From: Oscillibacter sp.
GTDB taxonomy: Bacteria > Bacillota > Clostridia > Oscillospirales > Oscillospiraceae
Direction of reading: 5' to 3'
Assembly (NCBI GenBank): GCA_022791875.1
Contig: JAAVZX010000064.1
Location: 1-42,536, forward strand
Length of the DNA: 42,536 bases
Part shown: piece after piece, positions 16,143-23,154 of the stretch
Numbering within the stretch: the first letter of the stretch is position 1
Layout of the letters: the number at the start of each line of letters is the position of its first letter
Notes under the pieces: generated by a model
The model's input: the letters and a program-made list of their open reading frames with translations, nothing else
Told to the model about the DNA's origin: nothing
Databases searched by the model: none
Made by a program: the position numbers and the translations under genes

Positions 16143-16469
16143 GTGCGTAGGGAGGCAAAATGGACTGCGCTTCTTCTGCTTTGCTGCCCGCTGGCAGCCA
16201 CTTTGAGCTTCGACACCGCAGTTGCCAGCGTCCCCGCCGGGACGGGGCTGTGGGGGCGCGTCTGCACGCTGCTGTTGTGGTACGTCTTCCTTTACGGCGG
16301 GTATCTGGCCCCCTTTGTGGGCCTCGCCGGAGCCGCCGCGTCCCTTTGGGCCGCGTACCGTTCCCCCCGCAGGACGCGGGTGCTCCTGGGCTGGGCCCTC
16401 CTGGCGGTTCTGCACCTGCTGCTGGCCTGGTGGTCCCGCCTGGTATTCCAAATGCTCATGAGCGTATGA
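16143..16469 (+). CDS. Unknown small membrane protein, 108 aa
   Basis: GTG at 16143 follows a GGGGGGTG ribosome site 8 bases away. There are three to four hydrophobic segments: 8-24 (possibly a signal anchor), about 40-58, 58-73 and 79-104, with a short basic loop (YRSPRRTR) between the last two. I recognise no family motif. Its promoter is divergent from the metal-chelate importer and it ends just before another promoter, so it is probably monocistronic. Confidence 0.6.
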   Translation: MRREAKWTALLLLCCPLAATLSFDTAVASVPAGTGLWGRVCTLLLWYVFLYGGYLAPFVGLAGAAASLWAAYRSPRRTRVLLGWALLAVLHLLLAWWSRLVFQMLMSV

Positions 16470-16474
16470 AGCAG

Positions 16475-16503
16475 TTGCAAAACCGAAAAAAGCATGATAT
16501 AAT
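16475..16503 (+). promoter_or_regulatory. Promoter of the 16592/17043 gene pair
   Basis: TTGCAA (16475-16480), a 17-base spacer and a perfect TATAAT (16498-16503), directly after the preceding stop codon. It leaves an 80-90 base leader. Confidence 0.75.
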
Positions 16504-16591
16504 AAGCACGTGTTTCCCGCTTTTTGTGCAGATTCCTGAATCGGTTCCCGCCGCCTGTAACGGTCTGCCTGCTGTGTAAGTGAGGTGCCAG

Positions 16592-17068
16592 ATGTCTCTT
16601 AACATTTATTTTGATGATCAGGACTGCCTGCCGGATATGCCCATAGAGCGGGATGTCGAAGTTCTGTTTATGCAGATCCGTATGGATGGCTGCGAGTACG
16701 ATCAGGCTATCCTGCGTGAGGTGGAGGAAGGCCGGTATGTGGATAACCGCCAGTTCATCGACAGATTTGGCCGCACTCTGCCCCGCGAGTTTTTGAGCAC
16801 CGGAACAAAGGGCGCGCTTGCGGTCTGGCACCGGCCGGATGTGATCGTGTGGGGCGCGGAGATCAACCGCGGCGCTTTGGGAGGGATCGCAAGAAACTGC
16901 ACGAGAGGCACCCTTCTGCTTCCCGCAAAAAATTATTACATTGCGTGTAAGGTAGAGGATGTCGAAATAGACGTCATCTGCTGGGGAAAGCATTTTACCT
17001 CTATGCACGAGTTTGCCGAATACATGATGGAGGTGGCCCCCTGTGATCCGGAAGACCCCGATTATTGA
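16592..17068 (+). CDS. Unknown protein, 158 aa, possibly DUF4869-like
   Basis: ATG at 16592 follows GTGAGGTG. The product is soluble: LNIYFDDQD start, an acidic middle, then REFLSTGTKGALAVWHRPDVIVWG and GGIARNCTRGTLLLP, and an acidic end. The 'IYF' opening and the 'LSTGTKxAL' stretch recall DUF4869 proteins, but I hold that match weakly. Its 3' end overlaps the next gene by 26 bases, so the two form one translation unit. The partner is a P-loop protein, and I infer a joint function of unknown nature. Confidence 0.6.
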   Translation: MSLNIYFDDQDCLPDMPIERDVEVLFMQIRMDGCEYDQAILREVEEGRYVDNRQFIDRFGRTLPREFLSTGTKGALAVWHRPDVIVWGAEINRGALGGIARNCTRGTLLLPAKNYYIACKVEDVEIDVICWGKHFTSMHEFAEYMMEVAPCDPEDPDY

Positions 17069-17441
17069 TTTGAGCAGCCTGAATCAGTATACCCCTTCCA
17101 TCCAGATAAAAATTTCAGAACCCGGCGTTTATAGCTTTACGGGCCTTGGTTCAGAAGGGAAAAGTTATCTGTGTTCGCTGCTCCATAAGCTGAGGGACCG
17201 GGAACGCGTCGATTCATACAGGTATCCAGACCCATTCCACCCCGCGGAGCTGCTGAATCCCGAAAAGAGGGATTTGGTCATGCTCGACCGGTATGACATG
17301 TATGCCGGGCAGGGGACAGAGGAACTCCTTGCCTTTGCCCAGCGCGGGATCGTGCTGATAGACCGCAAGTCACACTGCCCCCCATGTGTTTCCACTATGT
17401 GCAGCGTCTATATGTATCCGGACAGACTGGTGGTCATGTGA
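17043..17441 (+). CDS. Small P-loop protein of unknown function, 132 aa
   Basis: GTG at 17043 lies inside the end of the preceding gene. Residues about 34-42 read GLGSEGKSY, a full Walker A motif after a beta strand (GVYSFT). A hydrophobic strand with acid (RDLVMLDRYDMY) fits Walker B, and another strand follows (RGIVLIDRKSHC). At 132 residues it is a minimal P-loop domain without the lid or helical parts of kinases or AAA proteins. No family assigned. It could be a nucleotide-dependent partner of the 16592 product. Confidence 0.6.
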   Translation: MIRKTPIIDLSSLNQYTPSIQIKISEPGVYSFTGLGSEGKSYLCSLLHKLRDRERVDSYRYPDPFHPAELLNPEKRDLVMLDRYDMYAGQGTEELLAFAQRGIVLIDRKSHCPPCVSTMCSVYMYPDRLVVM

Positions 17442-17607
17442 CGGATTTCCGCTCCGGAACCGCGCTTTCTATTATCTCTGATTTCCCAGGTTTTTTCAAC
17501 CATTTTTTCACTGCGCCACAAAATCCAAAACAGAAGCAAACCCCACAGCCCACTTCATTATCCATTATCCATTCTCAATTATCAATTCAAAAGAGGAGGA
17601 AAAAAGT

Positions 17608-18549
17608 ATGCTGAATCTGACTCCGGAAGAGAAGAAGGCCCTGAAAGGCCGGGGCTACATCCTGTGCCGGGACGGCGAGCACTTTATCGCCCGCATCATC
17701 ACCCGGGACGGCACCATGAGCGCGGAGGAGCTTGCGAAAGCGGGGGAGGCCGCGAGGAAGTTCGGAAACGGGAACGTGGCCTTCACCGTCCGCATGACCA
17801 TGGAGGTCCAGGGACTGACCTACGAGAACATCGAGCCCTTCGACAAGTTCATCGCCGAGGCGGGGCTGTACACCGGCGGCACCGGGGCCCGGGTCCGGCC
17901 TGTGGTCCCCTGCAAGGGCACCGTGTGCATCCATGGACTCATCGACACCCAGGCCCTGGCCCGGGAGATCCACGAGCGCTTTTATCGGGGCTGGTACGAC
18001 GTGAAGCTCCCCCACAAGTTCAAGATCGGCGTGGGCGGCTGCCCCAACAACTGCATCAAGCCGGGCCTGAACGACTTCGGCATCATGGGCCAGCGGGTCC
18101 CCGCCTACAACTCCGCGGACTGCAAGAAGTGCAAGAAATGCTCCGTGGCGGCGGTGTGCCCCATCCAGAACGCGAAGTTGGACGAGAACGGCGTCATGCA
18201 GATCGACCGGGACGTCTGCACCCACTGCGGCAAGTGCGTAGGGGCCTGCCGCTTCGGCTGCGTCACCGAGGAGACGGCGGGCTACCGGATTATCGTCGGG
18301 GGCCTCTGGGGCAAGCGTCAGCGGCTGGGCACCGTTGTCGACGGCATCTTTACCAAGGACGAGGTCATGGAGATGATCGAGCGCTCCCTGCTCCTGTTCC
18401 GGGAACAGGGAAAGACGGGAGAGCGCTTCGGGCGCTTCATTGACCGCATCGGCGCGGACAACTTCGTGGCCCAGCTGAAAGCCGGAGACGTGATGGAGCG
18501 CAAGGAGGCCATCTTGGCCGCGGACCTCCACGGCTCCGGGAAGAAGTAA
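17608..18549 (+). CDS. Siroheme/Fe-S sulfite (or nitrite) reductase with two 4Fe-4S ferredoxin motifs, AsrC-like
   Basis: 313 residues, ATG after AGAGGAGG. An N-terminal ferredoxin-like half domain (about 20-80) precedes the siroheme-4Fe4S ligand region: PCKGTVCIHG (a CX4C variant) and KIGVGGCPNNCIKPGLNDFG (CX3C), at about residues 98-155. Two further clusters follow: CKKCKKCSVAAVCP and CTHCGKCVGACRFGC (about 173-215). It reduces sulfite to sulfide, or nitrite to ammonia, with electrons through its own clusters; no AsrA or AsrB partner is adjacent. The siroheme genes on the other strand at 11-13 kb probably supply the cofactor. First gene of a three-gene operon. No clear promoter is visible in the preceding 17442-17607 gap. 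Confidence 0.85.
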   Translation: MLNLTPEEKKALKGRGYILCRDGEHFIARIITRDGTMSAEELAKAGEAARKFGNGNVAFTVRMTMEVQGLTYENIEPFDKFIAEAGLYTGGTGARVRPVVPCKGTVCIHGLIDTQALAREIHERFYRGWYDVKLPHKFKIGVGGCPNNCIKPGLNDFGIMGQRVPAYNSADCKKCKKCSVAAVCPIQNAKLDENGVMQIDRDVCTHCGKCVGACRFGCVTEETAGYRIIVGGLWGKRQRLGTVVDGIFTKDEVMEMIERSLLLFREQGKTGERFGRFIDRIGADNFVAQLKAGDVMERKEAILAADLHGSGKK

Positions 18550-18983
18550 TGGGCCTAGGGAAAGGAAAACGGCGGGCCGTCGTTCTGGACGGCCAGGGAG
18601 GCGGCGTGGGCAGTCAGCTCATCCGCCTCCTGAAGCCGCGCCTGCCGGAGGACTGGGACCTCCTCTGCCTGGGCACCAACGTCCTGGCCACCAGCGCCAT
18701 GCTGAAAGCGGGCGCCGCCCAGGGGGCCACGGGGGAGAACGCCATCGTGTACAACGCGCCAAAAGCGGACCTCATCTTAGGCCCCATCGGCGTGATTCTC
18801 GCCAACGGCATCATGGGGGAGGTGTCCCCGGCCATGGCGGCGGCGGTGTCCGGGTCCGGCGCGGTGAAGATTCTGATTCCGTCCTCCACCTGCGGCGTCC
18901 ACGTGGCGGGGACCGAGGACTGCCGCCTGGACGAGTACATCCGGCGGGCCGTGGACCTGGCGGAGAAGGAGATCGGATCATGA
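18549..18983 (+). CDS. DUF3842-family protein
   Basis: 144 residues; the start overlaps the stop of the reductase gene (TAATG). It has the family pattern VVLDGQGGGVGSQLIRLL near the start, then LGTNVLATSAMLKAGAAQGATGENA and LILGPIGVILANGIMGEVSPAMA, with a Cys-bearing end (IPSSTCGVHVAGTEDC). The Gly-rich start resembles a Rossmann-like fold. Function is not known for the family. Its position between a siroheme reductase and a kinase-like protein suggests a redox-linked metabolic job, which is only inference. Confidence 0.8.
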   Translation: MGLGKGKRRAVVLDGQGGGVGSQLIRLLKPRLPEDWDLLCLGTNVLATSAMLKAGAAQGATGENAIVYNAPKADLILGPIGVILANGIMGEVSPAMAAAVSGSGAVKILIPSSTCGVHVAGTEDCRLDEYIRRAVDLAEKEIGS

Positions 18984-20122
18984 AACAGGATTTCATCAGC
19001 GCCGCCCGCGCCCACTGGGCCCGCTACCCCCTCATGGAACCCCAGGACTTCTGCAAGCTGGCCTACCAGAGCGAGTTCGGCCCCGCCCACATGGTTGAAA
19101 GCCCCGACAAGACGCTGGCGGCGCTCCTGACAGAGCGGAAGGAGGCGGGCACAGAGCCTATGCCTCCCGAACCCATCGGAAACGGCCTCTGCCGCGTCCC
19201 CATCACCCAGGCTCTGTCCACGCTGTCGGACCTGCCTCTGATCGGGCGCATGTTCTCGCTGACCATGGCCGTGACGGAGGGGACGCCGGAGGGCCTCGCA
19301 GACAAGCTGGCCCAGCTGGAGGCCCTGCCCGTCCCCGGTATGGCGGACTATCTGGATGCGTACCGCCGCCAGGGCTGTCCCCCCGTCAGCCACAGCGAGG
19401 CGTACCGGAACGCCTACAGCCCCCACTACCGGGTGGTCCGCACGGACTACGCGGGCTACCTCCCCGCGCTGCGGGTCCTGGACCGCTTCGCCCGGGAGCA
19501 CTACGCCGCCTGGCTGCGCCTGTCCCATCGGGGCGACCTGCGCTCCAGCGCCGCCATGCGCCAGGAGGGCCTGCGGCCCTGCCTGATCGCTGTAGACGGA
19601 CGCTGCGGCAGCGGGAAGACGGGCTTCGCGGACATCGTGGACCATCTGATTCCAGGCTCCAGGCACGTCATTCACATGGATGATTTCTACCTCCCCTGGG
19701 AGGCCCGCGCGGAGGACTGGAAGGAACACCCCGCCGGGAACATGGACCTGGACCGCCTGCGGGAGCAAGTGCTGGCCCCGGTTTCGGAGGGGAGGCCCCT
19801 GGCGTATCCGCCGATTCTGCAAGCGGCGGCGGAGAAGTCTGTGGACCTGGACGGGGAGCCCATTGAGGTGGACCCCGACGATGTGGAAATGATTCTCGTC
19901 GAGGGCACCTACTCCCAGCACCCCGCCCTGGCGGGATATTACGACTGGAAGCTGTTTCTGACCTGTGAGCATGAGGAACAGACCCGCCGCCTGCAAGCCC
20001 GCGAGGGGGACTACTACCCCACGTTCGACAGCCTGTGGCGCGCCCTGGAGGAGCGCTATTTCGCGGCCTGCGCTACAGAAGCAGGGGCCGATCTGACCAT
20101 AGACACCACGAATTTTTTCTAA
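18980..20122 (+). CDS. Two-domain protein: unknown N-terminal domain plus uridine-kinase-like P-loop domain
   Basis: 380 residues; ATGA overlaps the stop of the DUF3842 gene. Residues 1-195 (QDFCKLAYQSEFGPAHMVES..., later AYSPHYRVV) form a domain I do not recognise. From about 200 there is a P-loop kinase domain: CLIAVDGRCGSGKTGFADIV, then HMDDFYLP (as in uridine kinase/phosphoribulokinase relatives), an EGTYSQHP strand and LFLTCEHEEQTRRLQAREGD, a lid-like Arg-rich helix. It probably phosphorylates a small molecule. The operon context does not name the substrate. Confidence 0.75.
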   Translation: MKQDFISAARAHWARYPLMEPQDFCKLAYQSEFGPAHMVESPDKTLAALLTERKEAGTEPMPPEPIGNGLCRVPITQALSTLSDLPLIGRMFSLTMAVTEGTPEGLADKLAQLEALPVPGMADYLDAYRRQGCPPVSHSEAYRNAYSPHYRVVRTDYAGYLPALRVLDRFAREHYAAWLRLSHRGDLRSSAAMRQEGLRPCLIAVDGRCGSGKTGFADIVDHLIPGSRHVIHMDDFYLPWEARAEDWKEHPAGNMDLDRLREQVLAPVSEGRPLAYPPILQAAAEKSVDLDGEPIEVDPDDVEMILVEGTYSQHPALAGYYDWKLFLTCEHEEQTRRLQAREGDYYPTFDSLWRALEERYFAACATEAGADLTIDTTNFF

Positions 20123-20125
20123 GCC

Positions 20126-20154
20126 TTGCAAAATTCGGAAAACTCATGTATAAT
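20126..20154 (+). promoter_or_regulatory. Promoter of the ECF S-component gene
   Basis: TTGCAA (20126-20131), a 17-base spacer and TATAAT (20149-20154). It creates a leader of about 210 bases before 20370. The leader contains a CGCC...GGCG hairpin and a repeat fragment. I looked for a riboswitch and recognise none. Confidence 0.7.
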
Positions 20155-20237
20155 AGCAAAAAATCCCCGCCAAGAAGGCGGCAGATTCGCAAAAGCCAGG
20201 TTGCCGTCGCAGAGGCCCCCGACCCGCACCCAGCCGA

Positions 20238-20291
20238 AGAGCGGATCTAAAAAGTTCTTTTTGCTTATTTTTTCTTTCAAGAAAAAGTAAG
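20238..20291. repeat. Short partial copy of the modular intergenic repeat
   Basis: It holds GAGCGGATCTAAAAAGTTCT followed by the palindrome-like end TTTTTTCTTTCAAGAAAAAGTAA. This matches one terminus of the larger copies at 28.4 and 31.0 kb. It lies in the leader of the ECF gene, so it would be transcribed with it. Confidence 0.65.
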
Positions 20292-20369
20292 GGACGCTCC
20301 GTAAGAAAGCCATGAAGGCCAAGCCCCGCAGAAGCCGGGCAGAGACTTTTGATAAGGAGTTGCAAGACA

Positions 20370-20939
20370 ATGAGCACGACAAAACAGAACACAAAAAACC
20401 TGGTGATAGCGGCCCTGATGATGGCCGTGGGCTTGGAACTGCCCTTTCTGACCGGGCAGATTCCTCAGATTGGGAACATGCTGTGTCCCATGCACCTGCC
20501 CGTTTTGCTGTGCGGCTTCCTGTGCGGCTGGCAGTACGGCGCGGTGGTGGGCTTTGCCCTGCCTCTGATCCGCTTCGCCCTCTTCGGAATGCCCCCCATT
20601 TTCCCCACGGGCATCGCCATGGCCTTCGAGCTGGCCGCCTATGGCTTCCTCACCGGCTTCCTCTACGCCCGCTCCCGCTGGCAGTGCGTCATCGCCCTCT
20701 ACCGCTGCCTCATCGCCGCCATGATCGGCGGACGCCTCGTCTGGGCCCTTGTCCGCATCATCCTCTCCGGCGTCGCCTCCCAGCCCTTCACCTGGCAGAT
20801 GTTCCTCTCCGGCGCACTTCTCACCGCCATCCCCGGCATCATCCTCCAACTCGTCTTCATCCCCGCCATCATGGTCGCCCTCGACCGCACCGGCATGGTG
20901 CGCTTCCGCCGGGAGTCTGAGCAGATCGAAACTGCCTGA
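20370..20939 (+). CDS. ECF transporter S component (substrate-specific membrane subunit)
   Basis: 189 residues from ATG at 20370, 10 bases after AAGGAG; an upstream in-frame start would place that site inside the gene. Five to six membrane helices are seen, with 'LVIAALMMAVGLELPFL', then 'GNMLCPMHLPVLLCGFLCGWQYGAVVGFALPLIRF' typical of the ECF_trnsprt group, and a last pair of helices. S components bind a vitamin or other small molecule and work with a shared EcfA/A'/T module, which is not in this window. The substrate cannot be read from the sequence. Confidence 0.8.
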   Translation: MSTTKQNTKNLVIAALMMAVGLELPFLTGQIPQIGNMLCPMHLPVLLCGFLCGWQYGAVVGFALPLIRFALFGMPPIFPTGIAMAFELAAYGFLTGFLYARSRWQCVIALYRCLIAAMIGGRLVWALVRIILSGVASQPFTWQMFLSGALLTAIPGIILQLVFIPAIMVALDRTGMVRFRRESEQIETA

Positions 20940-20956
20940 GTACGGGGGACGGGGGG

Positions 20957-21031
20957 CCTCCGGCGGCCAGAGGGCTTTGCCCTCTGGACTCCCACCAGGG
21001 AGGCAGGCGCCTCCCTGGACCCTGGCAGATC
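20957..21031. repeat. Double-hairpin repeat (CAGAGGGC family), copy 2, inverted
   Basis: The reverse complement of this block matches 13226-13310 almost base for base: CCGGCGGCCAGAGGGC, GCCCTCTGGACTCCCACC, then the GGGAGGC/GCCTCCC hairpin. It lies between the convergent ECF and MocR genes and so may end both transcripts. Confidence 0.8.
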
Positions 21032-21071
21032 AGTCCTTTTTTGCCGCATTTCTGCTTGGTTCGGTACGCTG

Positions 21072-22451
21072 TTATTCTGATAGAATGGCGGACAGGAGGC
21101 GGATTGTTTCCTCCAGTCTGTGCGGGTCCAGGTTGGCGTAGTTTACCACCAGAGTGTGGGCGTATTCCTCCTTCTGGACTGCCGCGTACTCCGAAAGAAA
21201 TACCAGACGGACGCCCAGGCTTTCCGCTTTCTCGCGGAGGGCTTGGTCGCTTTTTTCCGTCTCCAGACGCAGGAGAAAGTGCAGGCCCGCGCCGCGCTCC
21301 GATATCGACACGCCCTCCAGCCCCCCGAACGCCTCCAGCACCGCCGCCCGACGCGTCCGATACTCCTTTCGCATCCGCGCCAGATGCTGCTCATACCAGC
21401 CCCCCGCCAGAAAGCTCGCCAGTACCTGCTGCTCCAGCACCGGCACCGTACACGCATAAAACCCCAGCTCCCGCCGGAACCGCTCCAGAAGCCGCACCGG
21501 CAACACCATGAACCCTACCCGAATAGACGGCGAAATCGTCTGCGAATACGTATTCACGTAGATCACCCGCCCGTTGCCGTCAATGCTTTGCAGCGTCGGG
21601 AGCGGCCGTCCGGTAAACCGCAGCTCGCTGTCATAATCGTCCTCAATGATGATGCCGTCGGCCTCCTCCGCCCAGCGCAGAAGAGCCTGACGCCGCGCGA
21701 TCGGCGTGACGGTCCCCGTCGGGTAGTGGTGGGCGGGGGAAATATGGAGCACGCTGGCCCCGGCATCGTAGAGTTCCCCCAGCCGAACCCCCTGCCCGTC
21801 CAGCGGCACGGAACGGCACGCCGCCCCCCAGTGCTGATAGACCTGCCGGATCTTCGGATACCCCGGATCTTCCAGCGCGAACACGGCCCGCCGGTCCGGG
21901 TCCAGCAGCTGTGCCAGAAGCAAATACAGGTATTCCGCCCCGGCCCCCACGATAATCTGCTCCGGCGACGCGGACATACCCTTAAAATCCCGCAAATCCT
22001 CCGCGATAGCCCGCCGCAGGTCCGGAAGCCCCTGGTGCTCCGTAGGCGACAGGAACGCCCCCTCGGACAGCGCCCTCCGTGTCAGCCGCGCCCAGAGGGA
22101 GGCGGGGAAGCACGCCGTATCCACCTGATTGCTCCGCAGATCCAGCCGCCACGCCGCCGCAGGCGTCCCCACGACCTTCGGCCCCGCCCCAGGCGCGGCG
22201 GGCACCTGCTCCACCTGCGACACGAAAAACCCCCGTTTGGGCCGCGTGTAGAGATACCCCTCCGCCTCCAGCTGCTTATACGCGTTCTCCACCGTCACAA
22301 CGGACACCCGCAGGTGCTCCGCCAGCGCCCGTTTTGACGGAAGCCGCTCCCCGGCGGGCAGTACCCCGCTGAGGATATCCTCACGGACCCGCCGGTAAAG
22401 GTATTCATAAAGGGACAGCCCGCCCCGTTCCTCCAGGTCATAAGTCAGCAT
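21072..22451 (-). CDS. MocR-family (GntR HTH plus aminotransferase-like) regulator lacking the PLP lysine
   Basis: 459 residues, ATG after AAGGAG. The N-terminal GntR winged helix (about 10-75) has GERLPSKRALAEHLRVSVVTVENAYKQLEAEGYL. From about 105 there is a fold-type-I aminotransferase-like domain with GAGAEYLYLLLAQLL and IIEDDYDSELRF. In MocR proteins the PLP Schiff-base Lys lies in 'T.SK.L.PS.R.G'. Here the motif reads NTYSQTISPSIRVGF, and codon 304 is CAG (Gln). It may bind no PLP, bind it non-covalently or bind another ligand. It is divergent from the 22580 gene with overlapping promoters, so those genes are likely targets. Confidence 0.88.
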   Translation of the reverse strand: MLTYDLEERGGLSLYEYLYRRVREDILSGVLPAGERLPSKRALAEHLRVSVVTVENAYKQLEAEGYLYTRPKRGFFVSQVEQVPAAPGAGPKVVGTPAAAWRLDLRSNQVDTACFPASLWARLTRRALSEGAFLSPTEHQGLPDLRRAIAEDLRDFKGMSASPEQIIVGAGAEYLYLLLAQLLDPDRRAVFALEDPGYPKIRQVYQHWGAACRSVPLDGQGVRLGELYDAGASVLHISPAHHYPTGTVTPIARRQALLRWAEEADGIIIEDDYDSELRFTGRPLPTLQSIDGNGRVIYVNTYSQTISPSIRVGFMVLPVRLLERFRRELGFYACTVPVLEQQVLASFLAGGWYEQHLARMRKEYRTRRAAVLEAFGGLEGVSISERGAGLHFLLRLETEKSDQALREKAESLGVRLVFLSEYAAVQKEEYAHTLVVNYANLDPHRLEETIRLLSAILSE

Positions 22452-22502
22452 CGCCTCACGCTCCTTCTGAACTGCTCAAAAGCCAGGAAATTGCATATTT
22501 TT

Positions 22503-22550
22503 ATCATACCACAATTCAGCCTTGATGCAAGCCAATATTTCTGATAAAAT
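22503..22550. promoter_or_regulatory. Overlapping divergent promoters of the MocR gene and the 22580 gene
   Basis: Rightward: TTGATG (22522-22527), 17 bases, TAAAAT (22545-22550). Leftward: TTGCAT (22530-22525), 16 bases, TATGAT (22508-22503). The two -35 hexamers overlap, so the promoters exclude each other. One regulator site here could control both genes. Confidence 0.7.
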
Positions 22551-22579
22551 CGTCCTAAAACGGCAAAGAGGTGGAAAAA

Positions 22580-22984
22580 ATGGCCCAAGCCTACCCATAC
22601 TGGTACAAAGGCGAGCTGCGGACCAAGCAGCACAAGTGCAAAAACGTCACCCCCCTGGACAAGCACCGGATCTGGCTGGACTTCAACGAGCTCTGCGCCT
22701 CCGACGAAGAAACCGGCGCACCCATCTACCTCTTTTCCCAGGCGGACATCGTAAACGACTCAGCGGAAGAAGACGTAGAGCTTCACGACAACATGCCCGT
22801 CTCCGTCTTTGACGACGACTATGACGAGGCCGGCAGCCCCGACGCCCTCCTGGCCGACGGCACCGTGATCAAAAACTTTCTCCCCCAGTATCCCCGGGTA
22901 AAATGGCTGATAAAACTCACAAAGCACGGGAAAAACTACAAGAGCGGCGCGGAGTACGTCTATTGGATGTCGGATCTGCAATAA
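22580..22984 (+). CDS. Unknown protein, 134 aa
   Basis: ATG at 22580, 7 bases after AGAGGTGG; the in-frame GTG at 22571 overlaps that site. The product is soluble, with a Cys/His patch near the start (RTKQHKCKNVTPLDKHRIWLDF), a very acidic middle (SAEEDVELHDN, FDDDYDEAG) and an aromatic, basic end (KWLIKLTKHGKNYKSGAEYVYW). No family recognised. Position opposite the MocR regulator suggests control by it. Confidence 0.6.
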   Translation: MAQAYPYWYKGELRTKQHKCKNVTPLDKHRIWLDFNELCASDEETGAPIYLFSQADIVNDSAEEDVELHDNMPVSVFDDDYDEAGSPDALLADGTVIKNFLPQYPRVKWLIKLTKHGKNYKSGAEYVYWMSDLQ

Positions 22985-23026
22985 ATCCCGTTCGATTTCC
23001 CGCCCCGCTTGTTGCAGAAAAAACAA

Positions 23027-23054
23027 TTGACATCCCCGCCCAAAATGCTACAAT
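23027..23054 (+). promoter_or_regulatory. Promoter of the aminotransferase-Dabb operon
   Basis: TTGACA (23027-23032), a 16-base spacer and TACAAT (23049-23054). The 100-base leader that follows has CTGGCGCGCCAG and GGACC...GGTCC hairpins. I see no T-box or riboswitch. Confidence 0.75.
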
Positions 23055-23154
23055 AGAGAACTGTACAATCTGGCGCGCCAGCGCCGGATCGCGTCCCCTG
23101 CGGACCTCCGCGGTCCCGCCGGGTACGGATTCTTAAATGAAGGAGGAAGACGGG

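Noticed and set aside
20155-20369. Possible riboswitch in the ECF leader
   Set aside because: I compared by eye with TPP, FMN, THF, cobalamin and preQ1 cores and found no match. Kept only as a low-interest finding.
23055-23154. Possible T-box before the aminotransferase
   Set aside because: No T-box core or specifier loop is seen, and the leader is only about 100 bases.
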